Positions 54,088 to 63,133 are shown, counted from the first letter of the stretch. The stretch is DNA of 64,000 nt from Pedobacter kyonggii (GCF_004310665.1 NZ_SIXF01000018.1:1-64000); one strand, 5' to 3'. The notes: generated from the letters alone by a model not told the origin. Program-made: numbers and translations.

Positions 54088-54924
54088 TTAAATTACATTT
54101 AACTTATTACGGATAATAGAACCAAACATCAAACCGACTTTACGCGTGTTCGAAATTCTTATCCTTTCAGTCATAACTTTTTCAGCACTTAAACGCTTTA
54201 TCTTAGCAAATAACTTTTTATAATAGATATAAGACAAATATACGCCATTTCTCGACGCTGTGGGCAACTGCTTAATACCAGTTAAGGCCATTTCAAATTC
54301 TGCTTCAATTTCTTCTTCGATTTCTTTTTTTTGACGATCGCAGAATAGGGCTAAATTAACATTGGGAAAATAATTTCGATTAAGTGTTTGATGATCAGCC
54401 TTCACATCCCTTAAAAAATTAACCTTCTGAAATGCAGAGCCCAATTTCATGGCGTAAGGCTTCAATTGTTCGTAATCTGCATCGCTGCCATCGGTAAAAA
54501 CCTTTAAACACATCAAACCTACCACTTCTGCGGAGCCTAAAATATATTCGTTGTAAAGTTCTGGTGTATATTCTTGCATTGAAAGATCCATCTCCATACT
54601 CCTCAGAAAAAGAACAATCAGCTCCTGGTCTATCTGGTATTGATTTACAACCCTTTGGAATGAATTTAAAATGGGGTTTAAACTAATACCCAGGTTAATG
54701 GCTTCGAAAGTATCCTCCTTAAATTTTTCTAATAAAAAATTCTTGTCATAGTGATGGAAACTATCTACAATTTCATCTGCTAAACGTACAAAGCCATAAA
54801 TGGAGTGTATGGGTTGACGCAGTTCTTTACCAAGAAAATAAATACCATAAGAAAAGCTGGTACTATACAACTTAGTGGTAAGCCGGCTACAATTGGCAGA
54901 TAGTTGATCAAAAATTTCTTTCAT
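54088..54924 (-). CDS. crtB: Phytoene/squalene synthase
   Basis: Head-to-head prenyl transferase that joins two GGPP (or FPP) molecules. About 278 residues from MKEIFDQLSANCSRLTTKLYSTSFS. Two Asp-rich motifs are present: D-E-I-V-D in RLADEIVDSF and D-V-K-A-D in NFLRDVKADHQTLNRNYFPN. An earlier start at 54960 would add 12 residues and deepen the overlap; 54924 (overlap 17 bases with the upstream CarH-like gene) is preferred. Carotenoid rather than squalene is inferred from its CarH-type neighbour. Desaturase and cyclase genes are not in the window. Confidence 0.9.
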   Translation of the reverse strand: MKEIFDQLSANCSRLTTKLYSTSFSYGIYFLGKELRQPIHSIYGFVRLADEIVDSFHHYDKNFLLEKFKEDTFEAINLGISLNPILNSFQRVVNQYQIDQELIVLFLRSMEMDLSMQEYTPELYNEYILGSAEVVGLMCLKVFTDGSDADYEQLKPYAMKLGSAFQKVNFLRDVKADHQTLNRNYFPNVNLALFCDRQKKEIEEEIEAEFEMALTGIKQLPTASRNGVYLSYIYYKKLFAKIKRLSAEKVMTERIRISNTRKVGLMFGSIIRNKLNVI

Positions 54925-55810
54925 GTAAAAAAGGGTATTGTATTGTTTTTTCAAATTCATCGAGCGTTTTAAACCAATTGATGTGATCGATATTGTTTAG
55001 TTTACCGATAACCTCACTATTTCCCGCGAGATGAATCTCAGCGGATGAGCATATTTCAGACAATTCATCTATGTATTTTTGCGCGGCAGATTCCGATCTT
55101 GACTTTATCATAAAAAGCAAAACATGACCTACATTTAATGTGGAGAATATTCGCTTAATTGAATCCAACGGAACTTTGCTGCCTAAGAAAATAACTTGAT
55201 GATGATGCATTCTTAGCATATAACTGGCAAAAAGCAGCCCAATATCATGATCCTCGTCTTCCGGTAAAAAAAGAAGCCAACTTTCGCCAGTATGCCTCGT
55301 TAAAGGAAGATTATTAATATGTGTAAATATTTTTTGACGGATAATATTTGATAAAAAATGCTCGTGTGCAGGGCAAATATCGTCTTTTCGCCACATTAAG
55401 CCCAAGCGGACCAATAATGGATACATTATTTTCCGGTAGCAGTCAGAAAGCCCCAACTGATCAATGCTTTGATCAATTAAATGATTAAATGAGTGCTCAT
55501 CAAAAGCCAAACCATGCCTAATAAGTTGCGAAACATAATCTGCCTGCTCATCATGAGTAGGATATGAGAACTGTTGGTCGAGAAGTTTATCAATCGCTTC
55601 ATCAGAAAGGCTGCAGATTTTAGAAATTTTTAAACCGCTTTTATTTAAGCTTACAATGTTTAATAGTCTTCGGAGCTGCTTATCATCGTATAAACGCGTA
55701 TTGCCTTGAGATCGCATCGGACTTAACGCATTGTACCGCTGCTCCCAGATCCTGATGGTATGAGAATGGATGCCCGAAAGCTGTTCAAGATCTGAAATAG
55801 AATAATTCAT
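54908..55810 (-). CDS. CarH-like B12-dependent MerR photoreceptor repressor
   Basis: A 300-residue MerR-type regulator: N-terminal winged-helix DNA-binding domain (SISDLEQLSGIHSHTIRIWEQRYN) and a C-terminal B12-binding cap and fold. The CarH light-sensing motif W-x9-EH is exact (W140 to E150-H151) and the base-off ligand motif E-x-H-x-x-G is present (E186-x-H188-x-x-G191). By the known CarH mechanism, adenosylcobalamin tetramer binds operator DNA in the dark and light breaks the Co-C bond, releasing the repressor. It overlaps phytoene synthase downstream, so it probably controls its own carotenoid operon. Confidence 0.85.
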   Translation of the reverse strand: MNYSISDLEQLSGIHSHTIRIWEQRYNALSPMRSQGNTRLYDDKQLRRLLNIVSLNKSGLKISKICSLSDEAIDKLLDQQFSYPTHDEQADYVSQLIRHGLAFDEHSFNHLIDQSIDQLGLSDCYRKIMYPLLVRLGLMWRKDDICPAHEHFLSNIIRQKIFTHINNLPLTRHTGESWLLFLPEDEDHDIGLLFASYMLRMHHHQVIFLGSKVPLDSIKRIFSTLNVGHVLLFMIKSRSESAAQKYIDELSEICSSAEIHLAGNSEVIGKLNNIDHINWFKTLDEFEKTIQYPFLHERNF

Positions 55811-55812
55811 TA

Positions 55813-55848
55813 TTTTGTTTAAATATATTCAATAAAATCTAAACAAAA
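55813..55848. promoter_or_regulatory. Inverted repeat upstream of the CarH-like gene
   Basis: TTTTGTTTA (55813-55821) and TAAACAAAA (55840-55848) form an inverted repeat with 18 bases between, beginning just upstream of the regulator start. It is well placed to be its operator. Confidence 0.45.
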
Positions 55849-55966
55849 AAAAGAAGAAAAAGTTTTTACTAAAACGGACCGATATTACGATGAAATCGTC
55901 ATAGTTGAGTTCGCATGAATACCAGCTGAACACAGTAAATTTTAACTTAGAGGCGTAAGTAACCGG

Positions 55967-56242
55967 TTAAAATAGCTTTTCGGTAAGTAATACACCCCTT
56001 TCACCATTTCCCGTTTCGATGGTATGCACATTTTTATAAGAATGGCTAAAGAAATCGTAGCCATGTTCCCTTTGTTTAATAGCAACCGTACCTAGCGGAT
56101 AGCTTAAGTTAGTTTGCATGCAATGCAAACTACCATTAGCCAGTAGAAGAAAGTCACAGTCGTAACCTTGCTCCTGCAGCTCAATAACCTTTTTAGTAAT
56201 AGACACGTTTAATCTATTGGCTGTGCGGATTCTATTTTTCAT
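55967..56242 (-). CDS. Hypothetical 91-residue protein
   Basis: A small soluble protein, first part basic and helical (KNRIRTANRLNVSITKKVIELQEQGYDCDFLLLANGSLHC), later with QREHGYDFFSHSYKNVHTIETGNGERGVLLTEKLF. The GYDCDF-L-x-x-N-G segment is reminiscent of small Bacteroidota proteins sometimes labelled phosphoribosylpyrophosphate-synthetase-like, a doubtful label. Function unknown. Lone gene between the CarH-like gene and the LytTR cluster. Confidence 0.55.
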   Translation of the reverse strand: MKNRIRTANRLNVSITKKVIELQEQGYDCDFLLLANGSLHCMQTNLSYPLGTVAIKQREHGYDFFSHSYKNVHTIETGNGERGVLLTEKLF

Positions 56243-56531
56243 GGGATATTGTTTTAGGTGATTAGGGATGATTATTTTGATTATTAAATATATCTATTAA
56301 TAACTACGATTCAAAATGCAATATATTGTTATACAAGTCATTAAATAAATTTGTTTTATTCTTTTTATAAAAACCTTTCATCATCGGTTTTCGCTGATCA
56401 TGTTTCTTGCATAAAAAAACATATACGTATCATATTTACTACAAAAACCAATTAAACATCATTGCAGCCCTAAAATAATTTCTTTATTTAAAAAGCAACC
56501 TATAATTTCGTTTAACCTTAAAACATACCCA
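56243..56531. other. AT-rich spacer before the LytTR cluster
   Basis: A divergent AT-rich region. It contains a -7-like box TAAATTTG at 56346-56353, about 180 bases before the response regulator, without a convincing -33. No gene, no strong palindrome. Confidence 0.35.
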
Positions 56532-57272
56532 ATGAAATTAACATGTATCGTAATTGATGACGACATTCACGCCGTCAACGGTATAAAATCGTACATCAAT
56601 AATCTCGCAAACATTCATTTAATAAACTCGTATACAGATCCGTTACAGGCATTAAACGAAATTACTGCAGGAGATCATGTTGACATTGTTTTTATAGATG
56701 TTGATATGCCAATGATTTCGGGATTAGAATTATCAAAAGCAATCAGGCATAAAACAGACAAATTAATTTTTACCACTTCGCATTCTAAATATGCCTATGA
56801 AGCTTTTGAAATGAATGCAAGCGCTTATTTATTAAAACCGTATACCTTTGCCCGTTTTGCGGAGACCATAAACAGATTATTTCCCCTTAGCCCCAGCTTA
56901 CCGAATGTTAGTATTAAACAAGAGGATGATTATTTCTTTGTAAGGAATAAAAATGAGAAGAACAGCTTAATTAAAGTAAGGTATACCGATATCATTGCGA
57001 TAGAAAGCCTGCAAAACTATGTCCGGATTTTTACCCTAAACGAAACCATTGTATCATACATTGCACTATCAGAGATAAAGATCATTTTAAAAGATTATCA
57101 GAATTTTGCCCAGGCACACCGCTCTTTTATTATTGCTAAAAATTACATTGAGAAAGTAGAGGGCAATACCTTAAAAATGATCAATGACTTAACCATTAAC
57201 ATTGGAAATAATTACCGTGAGAGTATACAGGACTACATAAAAGAGAAAACGATTAAAACTAACCGCTCTTAA
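56532..57272 (+). CDS. LytTR response regulator
   Basis: A 246-residue two-component regulator: receiver domain (about 1-120, phosphorylatable Asp in VDIVFIDVDMP, Thr in FTTSH, Lys in LLKPY) and LytTR DNA-binding domain (about 145-240, LIKVRYTDIIAIESLQNYVRIF ... FAQAHRSFIIAKNYIEKVEGNTLKM). First gene of a cluster that holds the sensor kinase, another LytTR regulator, a lone receiver and a beta-barrel protein. Target genes unknown; LytTR proteins often control envelope genes. Confidence 0.93.
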   Translation: MKLTCIVIDDDIHAVNGIKSYINNLANIHLINSYTDPLQALNEITAGDHVDIVFIDVDMPMISGLELSKAIRHKTDKLIFTTSHSKYAYEAFEMNASAYLLKPYTFARFAETINRLFPLSPSLPNVSIKQEDDYFFVRNKNEKNSLIKVRYTDIIAIESLQNYVRIFTLNETIVSYIALSEIKIILKDYQNFAQAHRSFIIAKNYIEKVEGNTLKMINDLTINIGNNYRESIQDYIKEKTIKTNRS

Positions 57273-57363
57273 ACTAATTTTTTAGTATTTTCGTTATCTA
57301 AACAATTAAAAGCTTACGGTTTTATTGTTTAGTATATATAGCCGTTCCTCAATTAACTAGCCA

Positions 57364-58446
57364 ATGACGCTTATCGCTAAAAACAATAAATTACACAAAA
57401 TTTCAACCTGGTTTTCCAACAAACGACTTCACATTTTAGGTTGGACCATATTCATATTTTACGAGGCCATCATCATCGGCATCTTTGTTGGCAGATTCTC
57501 TACACTGAGCACTTATATTATTTTTTATAGCTTAAACATCGCTACATTTTATTTTCATGCGCATGTAGTTTTGACTTTTGCCCTGAAAAAAATTAATGAA
57601 AGATGGTGGAAATTACCCCTGTTTATTTTACTCGAACTGGGCGCTTATTTAATAATAACGGTTTTTTTAGATTATATTGTAATTAATTATACCGATTATA
57701 ATGGTCCCATTAAACTGATATTTAATGCGGCCTTTTTTGCTGCGCCGATTTACCGGGCCATATATTTTATGTGCTTTGCTACCAGTTATTATTTTCTCCT
57801 TAATTTTCTCGAAGAACGGAAAAAAATTGAAGACCTGGAGAAACAACGTTTAAATAACATTATCCAAATAGCTAAATCAGAAAATGCCTATTTAAAGGCG
57901 CAGATACAGCCACATCTGTTATTTAATACTTTAGATTTTATTTATCAAAACGCTAAAGATTCTTCCCCGGTTGCCGCAGAAGCCATTCATTCTCTGGCTG
58001 AGATGATGCGCTATTCGGTTGATAGCAATCAGGATAAAGAGTTTATTTTGCTTGATGAGGAGATTAATCAGGTAGAAAACCTCATCAACCTGCACCAGCT
58101 CCGTAAAGATCACCAGGTACAGCTCCGTTTTTGGTACGATGATGAAATACGCAATGTTAAAATCATTCCTTTAGTATTAACCACTTTGGTAGAAAACATG
58201 TTTAAACATGGCGAACTGCTTACGCCATCACATCCTGCCGAAGTGAGTTTGAACATTAAAAATGGTCAACTTACAATAGAAACCTCAAACTTAATAAAAG
58301 CAATTAAAGATAATTCAGGCTTAAGTTCTGGGATGGAAAATATAAAGAAACGTTTAGCTTACACCTATGGCAAGAATGCTGAATTCAGCTACTTTACTGA
58401 TTCAAACCAGTATTTCAAAGTAATGTTAGTTATTAAAATCAAATAA
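57364..58446 (+). CDS. LytS-type sensor histidine kinase
   Basis: A 360-residue membrane kinase: about four transmembrane helices (residues 20-160), a coiled-coil linker, and a His_kinase domain with the phospho-His in QIQPHLLFNTLDF and the N-box TTLVENMFKHG, G-box SGLSSGMENIKKRL. The His motif reads QPHLLFN rather than the common NPHFLFN. It follows the LytTR regulator by 92 bases and lies before a second one. Confidence 0.92.
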   Translation: MTLIAKNNKLHKISTWFSNKRLHILGWTIFIFYEAIIIGIFVGRFSTLSTYIIFYSLNIATFYFHAHVVLTFALKKINERWWKLPLFILLELGAYLIITVFLDYIVINYTDYNGPIKLIFNAAFFAAPIYRAIYFMCFATSYYFLLNFLEERKKIEDLEKQRLNNIIQIAKSENAYLKAQIQPHLLFNTLDFIYQNAKDSSPVAAEAIHSLAEMMRYSVDSNQDKEFILLDEEINQVENLINLHQLRKDHQVQLRFWYDDEIRNVKIIPLVLTTLVENMFKHGELLTPSHPAEVSLNIKNGQLTIETSNLIKAIKDNSGLSSGMENIKKRLAYTYGKNAEFSYFTDSNQYFKVMLVIKIK

Positions 58447-58609
58447 TATAACCCGCTTTAATAATTTTAGTTTAAAATTTCAAATTACCCAATAATCTCA
58501 AAAGAAAAGCTGATTTTCCTTGCCGAATACATAAAAATCCGTTTCGAATGTGTTTTTTTTCCATTTTAATGGTTGAAATTGTAATTTGCATCAACTAAAC
58601 CTATAAAAA

Positions 58610-59368
58610 ATGTCAATAAGTTGTATCGCTATTGATGACGACCCTCATTCCTTAGAGAGTTTGATAGCATATATGGAGAAGCTGCCTGATTTAAAGCTTA
58701 TCCAAACTTTTACTGAACCGCTCCAAGCCCTGGCAGAAATATCGGTATCTAATCCTGTCGACATTATTTTTATGGATGTCGAAATGCCTTCGCTTTCCGG
58801 AATCGAATTAGCAACCCTATTAAGGCAAAAAACAAAACACCTGGTTTTTACTACGGCGCACCCAAGGTATGCCATTGATGCTTTTAAAGTTGATGCAGAT
58901 GCTTATTTACTTAAGCCTTATTCTATTTTACATTTTACGAAAACAATAAACAACCTCTATCCAACTGGAAAAAAAGCACAACATCCTTTTTCCATTTTCG
59001 ACGATCATTTCTTTTACATCCCTTTACAAGGGGAAAATGCTGATTTAGTAAGAATAGATCTGAATGAATTGATTGCAATAGAAGAAATGGGGGAAGATAT
59101 TCAATTTAAAACTACAAAAAATGCTTTTCTAAGTTCAAAATCTAATTTTACCAAGACTTTGAAAATGTTAAAAAAGCATTCAGCATTTATCCAGGTTAAC
59201 CCTACTGTTGTTATTGCAAAACAGCATATCAAAAGTGTACTCGGCAATAAAATCCTGCTTTCTGGCGAAACATCTTTTACTATTTCGGGTACATATATAG
59301 AGCTTTTCGCAAATTTTATCAAGAACAATTTGCTTCAAGAAAAGCCCCGTCCAGGCAACATAATGTAG
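58610..59368 (+). CDS. Second LytTR response regulator
   Basis: A 252-residue paralogue of the first regulator: receiver with Asp in VDIIFMDVEMP, FTTAH, LLKPY, then a LytTR-like domain (ADLVRIDLNELIAIEEMGEDIQFKTTKN ... FIQVNPTVVIAKQHIKSV). The DNA-binding half is more diverged than in its sister, with the usual H-R-S-F-I replaced by N-P-T-V-V, so DNA contact or target may differ. Likely arose by duplication, sharing the kinase. Confidence 0.9.
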   Translation: MSISCIAIDDDPHSLESLIAYMEKLPDLKLIQTFTEPLQALAEISVSNPVDIIFMDVEMPSLSGIELATLLRQKTKHLVFTTAHPRYAIDAFKVDADAYLLKPYSILHFTKTINNLYPTGKKAQHPFSIFDDHFFYIPLQGENADLVRIDLNELIAIEEMGEDIQFKTTKNAFLSSKSNFTKTLKMLKKHSAFIQVNPTVVIAKQHIKSVLGNKILLSGETSFTISGTYIELFANFIKNNLLQEKPRPGNIM

Positions 59369-59485
59369 TCTTTAATAGACTATTATCAGCATCTCGAATC
59401 AATTTTAATGCATAATCAAAACATTACGCCTAAAACTTTGTATTAGGATAATCTATTTTGTTATTAATTAATTGATTTATCTGTT

Positions 59486-59848
59486 TTGAAAAAAGTGTTG
59501 GTTGTGGATGATGACCCAGATGTATTAGAAGTTTTCCAGGATGTATTAGAAACCGAACATTATAAAGTTTATCCGCTACTATCGCCACGGCATATTTTTA
59601 AAACAATAAGAGATTTTAATCCCGATCTGATTATTCTAGACATTATGTTAAATGGGATGGATGGGCGTGCTGTGTTTAAAGAGTTAAGGTTAAATCCTGA
59701 AACAGCGCGCATCCCCATTATTATGGCGTCGGCCAGGTATGATGAAAACTATATCACATCGCAACAATACCATCCCGACGATTATTTAGAAAAACCCTTT
59801 AATATGGCAGATTTGCTCCAAAAAGTAAGTGCTTTAACCGAAAATTAA
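59486..59848 (+). CDS. Receiver-only response regulator, TTG start
   Basis: A 120-residue CheY-like receiver: VLVVDDDPDVLEVF, phospho-Asp in LIILDIMLNGMDG, signalling Thr/Ser in IIMASA, Lys in YLEKPFNM. No output domain, so it acts through protein contacts. The start is TTG; no ATG or GTG fits the family N-terminus. Located 117 bases after the second LytTR regulator. Confidence 0.9.
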   Translation: MKKVLVVDDDPDVLEVFQDVLETEHYKVYPLLSPRHIFKTIRDFNPDLIILDIMLNGMDGRAVFKELRLNPETARIPIIMASARYDENYITSQQYHPDDYLEKPFNMADLLQKVSALTEN

Positions 59849-59858
59849 AAAATCAGAT

Positions 59859-60485
59859 ATGAAATTAAAATTACTATTATCTCTTCTGTTGTTATGCGCA
59901 ACAGTATCAATCAAAGTAAAAGCACAAAGCAGACCAGATAAACTCTATTCCATGAGTGGAATTGGCTTTGCATTTCCATTGGGTGAAACTTCGGACTATT
60001 TTAAGCCGAAATTTTCAACATCACTAGGTTTAAACTTGGGTTTGGGCAAAGGTGGTTTGTTCTTATACCCCAAAGCAAGTTTACATGCTTTTACTTTTAA
60101 CCAGATAACGCCAGATGCGGGCTATACCTATACCTTACAAAAAGGCAGAGCAACCACCTACTTGCTAAATGTTGCTTTAGGATACCGTAAAATTGTAAAT
60201 AAATGGGCTTTTTATGGTTTTGCTGGTGCCGGTGGCGGTTTTATTCTTACGCCTCAGGCCAGCGTAAATACGACAACCCTGCAGGTTAGCCAAGATAATA
60301 AATCGAATGGTTTGGGTATTGCCGAAGGTGGTGCCGGTATTGAGTACAATATTGGAGGTGCCAATTTATTTGTCGAGGCCAGTTACATGTATGGCTTCAG
60401 TAAAATCCAGAACCGGGCTTTTAATACTGTACCAATTTCTATAGGCATTAAACCAAATTTAAGTAAGCTATTAAATAAGCTTTAA
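59859..60485 (+). CDS. Outer membrane beta-barrel protein
   Basis: A 208-residue exported barrel: signal peptide ending in VKAQ, then repeated alternating strands such as SLGLNLGLGKGGLFLYPKASLHAF and AFYGFAGAGGGFILTPQ, with a C-terminal strand PNLSKLLNKL rather than the classic terminal aromatic. Porin-like or adhesion-related family, no substrate. Only 10 bases after the lone receiver, so in the same unit. It may be a product controlled by the LytTR system. Strong terminator at its end. Confidence 0.85.
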   Translation: MKLKLLLSLLLLCATVSIKVKAQSRPDKLYSMSGIGFAFPLGETSDYFKPKFSTSLGLNLGLGKGGLFLYPKASLHAFTFNQITPDAGYTYTLQKGRATTYLLNVALGYRKIVNKWAFYGFAGAGGGFILTPQASVNTTTLQVSQDNKSNGLGIAEGGAGIEYNIGGANLFVEASYMYGFSKIQNRAFNTVPISIGIKPNLSKLLNKL

Positions 60486-60507
60486 TAGTTGTATATACAA
60501 AACACCA

Positions 60508-60544
60508 GAGCGGTTACGTTAAATACATAACCGCTCTTTTTTAT
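60508..60544 (+). terminator. terminator of the LytTR/OMP unit
   Basis: Stem AGAGCGGTTA / TAACCGCTCT followed by TTTTTTA, right after the beta-barrel stop. Confidence 0.85.
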
Positions 60545-60589
60545 GCTAAAGAAATAATCAAAATTATTTTCATACTAATTATTTTAGCA

Positions 60590-60597
60590 TAGATTTG
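60590..60597 (+). promoter_or_regulatory. -7 box TAGATTTG before the DnaQ-GIY-YIG gene
   Basis: TAGATTTG fits TAnnTTTG, ends 17 bases before the ATG at 60615, allowing a leader of about 10 bases. No clear -33. Confidence 0.4.
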
Positions 60598-60614
60598 TAT
60601 TTCAAATTAATTTA

Positions 60615-61988
60615 ATGTTATACGCAGTTGTAGATATCGAAACCACTGGCGGTCATGCCTCAGCAAATGGTATTACCGAGGTTGCCATTAACATCCATAA
60701 TGGCAATGAAATAGTTGAATCTTACACTACCCTAATTAATCCGAAGCAGCCTATACCCGTTTACATTACTGCGCTTACAGGCATTGATGATAACATGTTG
60801 TTGAATGCCCCAACTTTTGATGATGTTGCTTTACAGATTTATCAATTATTAAACGATAAGATTTTTGTGGCGCACAATGTAAACTTCGATTATTCCTTTT
60901 TGAAGCATCATTTGGCAGCTGCAGGATATGATTTACAATGCAAAAAGCTGTGTACGGTAAGGTTGAGCAGAAAACTAATTCCTGGTAAATCTTCATATAG
61001 TTTAGGAAAACTTTGCACAGCCTTGCAGATCCCGATTCAAAACCGACACCGGGCAGCGGGAGATGCAGATGCGACCAGTATCCTATTCAATTTATTGCTA
61101 GAATACGATCAGGAAGGCATAATAGCAGAAATGCTGAAGAAAACATCGAAAGAGCAGGTTTTACCTCCGCACTTAGATAAAGCTTCTATCCTGAGGTTAC
61201 CTCATCAACCTGGCGTATATTATTTTAAAGATAGTAAAGGCAAAATTATTTATGTTGGAAAAGCTAAAGACCTTAAGAAACGCGTAACCAGCCATTTTAC
61301 AGGTAATACACCTAACCGGCAACGCCAGGATTTTTTACGCACTATCCATGATGTAGACCATGTAATTTGTGGTACAGAATTAATGGCACTCATTTTAGAA
61401 GCCAATGAAATTAAACGCCTTTGGCCTGAAAATAATCGGGCAATGAAACGTTATGAGCATAAATATGATTTATATGTTTTCGAAGATCAAAACGGCTATT
61501 TGCGCTTAGCGGTAGATAAACATAAAAAAAACAATAACGCCTTCCAGAGTTTTAACAGCTTATTGGAAGGTTATAATTTCTTAAACCAACTGGTTGATAA
61601 ATACCAGCTTTGTGCAAAGCTCTGTTATTTGCAAAAAACAGCAACCAAATGTTATGCCCATGAAAATGGCCAATGTTTTGGTGCATGCAGTGGAATCGAA
61701 ACCGTGGCTGTTTACAACAAAAAATTAAATGCTGCATTAAGCGACGTTCAAAACCAACAACCAAGTTTCGCATTGGTGGATGAGGGCAGAAAAGAAGAAG
61801 AATTTAGCTGCCTGGTTGTTGAAAATGGAAAATTTTATGGAATGGGTTACTTCACCAATAAGAATTATCTTGCTGATGGTCTGGCACCAATCAAAAGTGA
61901 TCTTTCTATCTATCAGTCCAACAGCTATATCCTAAATTTAATTCTGAATTACGCAGAACAACATCCACAGAAATTGTATAAATTGTAA
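60615..61988 (+). CDS. DnaQ exonuclease-GIY-YIG nuclease fusion
   Basis: A 457-residue fusion: DEDDh exonuclease (VVDIETTGG with Asp and Glu; AHNVNFDYSFL with Asp; NRHRAAGDADATS with His and Asp), then a UvrC-like GIY-YIG endonuclease (LPHQPGVYYFKDSKGKIIYVGKAKDLKKRVTSHF, with the metal Glu in LMALILEANEIKRLWPENNR) and a C-terminal tail with a Cys-rich patch (CAKLCYLQKTATKCYAHENGQCFGACSG). The exonuclease-UvrC-like arrangement is known from bacteria including actinobacteria, of unclear duty in repair. Confidence 0.9.
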   Translation: MLYAVVDIETTGGHASANGITEVAINIHNGNEIVESYTTLINPKQPIPVYITALTGIDDNMLLNAPTFDDVALQIYQLLNDKIFVAHNVNFDYSFLKHHLAAAGYDLQCKKLCTVRLSRKLIPGKSSYSLGKLCTALQIPIQNRHRAAGDADATSILFNLLLEYDQEGIIAEMLKKTSKEQVLPPHLDKASILRLPHQPGVYYFKDSKGKIIYVGKAKDLKKRVTSHFTGNTPNRQRQDFLRTIHDVDHVICGTELMALILEANEIKRLWPENNRAMKRYEHKYDLYVFEDQNGYLRLAVDKHKKNNNAFQSFNSLLEGYNFLNQLVDKYQLCAKLCYLQKTATKCYAHENGQCFGACSGIETVAVYNKKLNAALSDVQNQQPSFALVDEGRKEEEFSCLVVENGKFYGMGYFTNKNYLADGLAPIKSDLSIYQSNSYILNLILNYAEQHPQKLYKL

Positions 61989-62004
61989 CTATTAATTGCA
62001 TACC

Positions 62005-62340
62005 ATGGATTCATCAACTTTTATAGCTCACTGCCTATCTTTTGATGAAGTTATTGAGCTGCCGCATTTCGAAAAAACTTCATTCCGGGTAAATAAAAAG
62101 ATCTTTGCTACACTAAATCTTCAAAAAAAGCAGGCAACATTTAAATTATCGGAAATTGATCAGTCTGTTTTCTGTAATTTTGATCGCAACAGCATATGGC
62201 CGGCTACCGGGGCCTGGGGCAAACAAGGCTGGACAATTTTTCATCTAACAGCATTAACAGACGAAATGCTAATCGATGCACTTACACTTTCTTATTGCAA
62301 TGTGGCGCCTAAAAAACTTTCCGAAAAATATAAATGTTAA
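62005..62340 (+). CDS. MmcQ/YjbR family DNA-binding protein
   Basis: A 111-residue YjbR fold protein (double-wing). From ATG 62005 (MDSSTFIAHCLSFDEVIELPHFEKTSFRVNKKIFATL); an earlier TTG at 61996 is not needed. Conserved: PHFEKTSFRV, KKIFATLN, WGKQGWTIFHLTALTDEMLIDALTLSYCNVAPKK. Function uncertain, perhaps nucleic-acid binding. Sits 16 bases after the nuclease fusion, so probably in the same transcript. Confidence 0.88.
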   Translation: MDSSTFIAHCLSFDEVIELPHFEKTSFRVNKKIFATLNLQKKQATFKLSEIDQSVFCNFDRNSIWPATGAWGKQGWTIFHLTALTDEMLIDALTLSYCNVAPKKLSEKYKC

Positions 62341-62656
62341 GTGTATTATTCCCGAACATAACGGTCTATGCTTGATGAGCTAAAATGCCCTTAATGCCTT
62401 ACATGGTAAGAATTAGCACAATAACTTTACTAACCAGTTAAGCCTATGAGATTATAAAAACATAGGCTAATAAAAGCATTATGATTTTTAAAGGCGCAAC
62501 ATTGCCGCAATACTTTAACCACATAAGGAATAGAAGAAAATATAAGTTAATTACGATAACCTAAATTGTCTCAAACAGCCCTGTTAATTTTCTTTTTTAG
62601 CAAGGGTAACTCTGTAGCTGCTTACCTATCTTTACTTACATCAAATATAAAACGTT
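62341..62656. other. spacer
   Basis: About 315 bases without a convincing gene. A weak hairpin AGCCTATG / CATAGGCT spans about 62441-62468. A TATCTTTA box near 62627 approximates the -7 consensus for the VOC gene. Confidence 0.35.
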
Positions 62657-63073
62657 ATGATAAAATCACTTTGGATAAACCTTCCGGTAAAAGACATTAA
62701 CAAGTCTAAAGCATTCTTCACGCAGCTCGGTTTCACGCTTAACCTCCAATATGGCGCCCGTGAAGATTCGGCGTGTCTTTTGGTAGGAGAAAGTAATTTA
62801 GCAATTATGCTTTTTGAAGAAGCTTTGTACGAAGGTTTTGCAGGAACCAATATTGCCGATAAACGCAATGGAGGCGAAGTATTATTCTCTTTCGATGCAG
62901 AAAGTCCGGAAGAAGTAGATGATCTGGCGGAAAAAGTGGTAGCTGCCGGTGGTACACTTTACGGCGAGCCAGGCTACAAAGATGGCTGGATGTATGGTTG
63001 TGGTTTTGTTGATCTGGATGGTCAAAGATGGAGTATTCTCTATATGGATATGAGTAAAATGCCCTTGGGTTAA
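62657..63073 (+). CDS. VOC-family (glyoxalase-fold) protein
   Basis: A 138-residue vicinal oxygen chelate protein: MIKSLWINLPVKDINKSKAFFTQLGFTLN opening, a metal-ligand-type end FVDLDGQRWSILYMDM. These include extradiol dioxygenases and drug-resistance proteins, but the ligands here do not allow a specific call. Followed by the ArsR operon. Could be co-expressed stress or resistance related, not proven. Confidence 0.85.
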   Translation: MIKSLWINLPVKDINKSKAFFTQLGFTLNLQYGAREDSACLLVGESNLAIMLFEEALYEGFAGTNIADKRNGGEVLFSFDAESPEEVDDLAEKVVAAGGTLYGEPGYKDGWMYGCGFVDLDGQRWSILYMDMSKMPLG

Positions 63074-63101
63074 TTTTATCATTCTAGAAAATAAATTAAT
63101 A

Positions 63102-63133
63102 TTTGCGTAAGCGATTACTTACACTTATATTTG
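63102..63133 (+). promoter_or_regulatory. ArsR-SRPBCC promoter TTTG-N20-TATATTTG
   Basis: TTTG at 63102-63105 and TATATTTG at 63126-63133 are exactly 20 bases apart, matching the Bacteroidota promoter. The -7 box lies between the two halves of the inverted repeat at 63105-63150. Confidence 0.75.
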
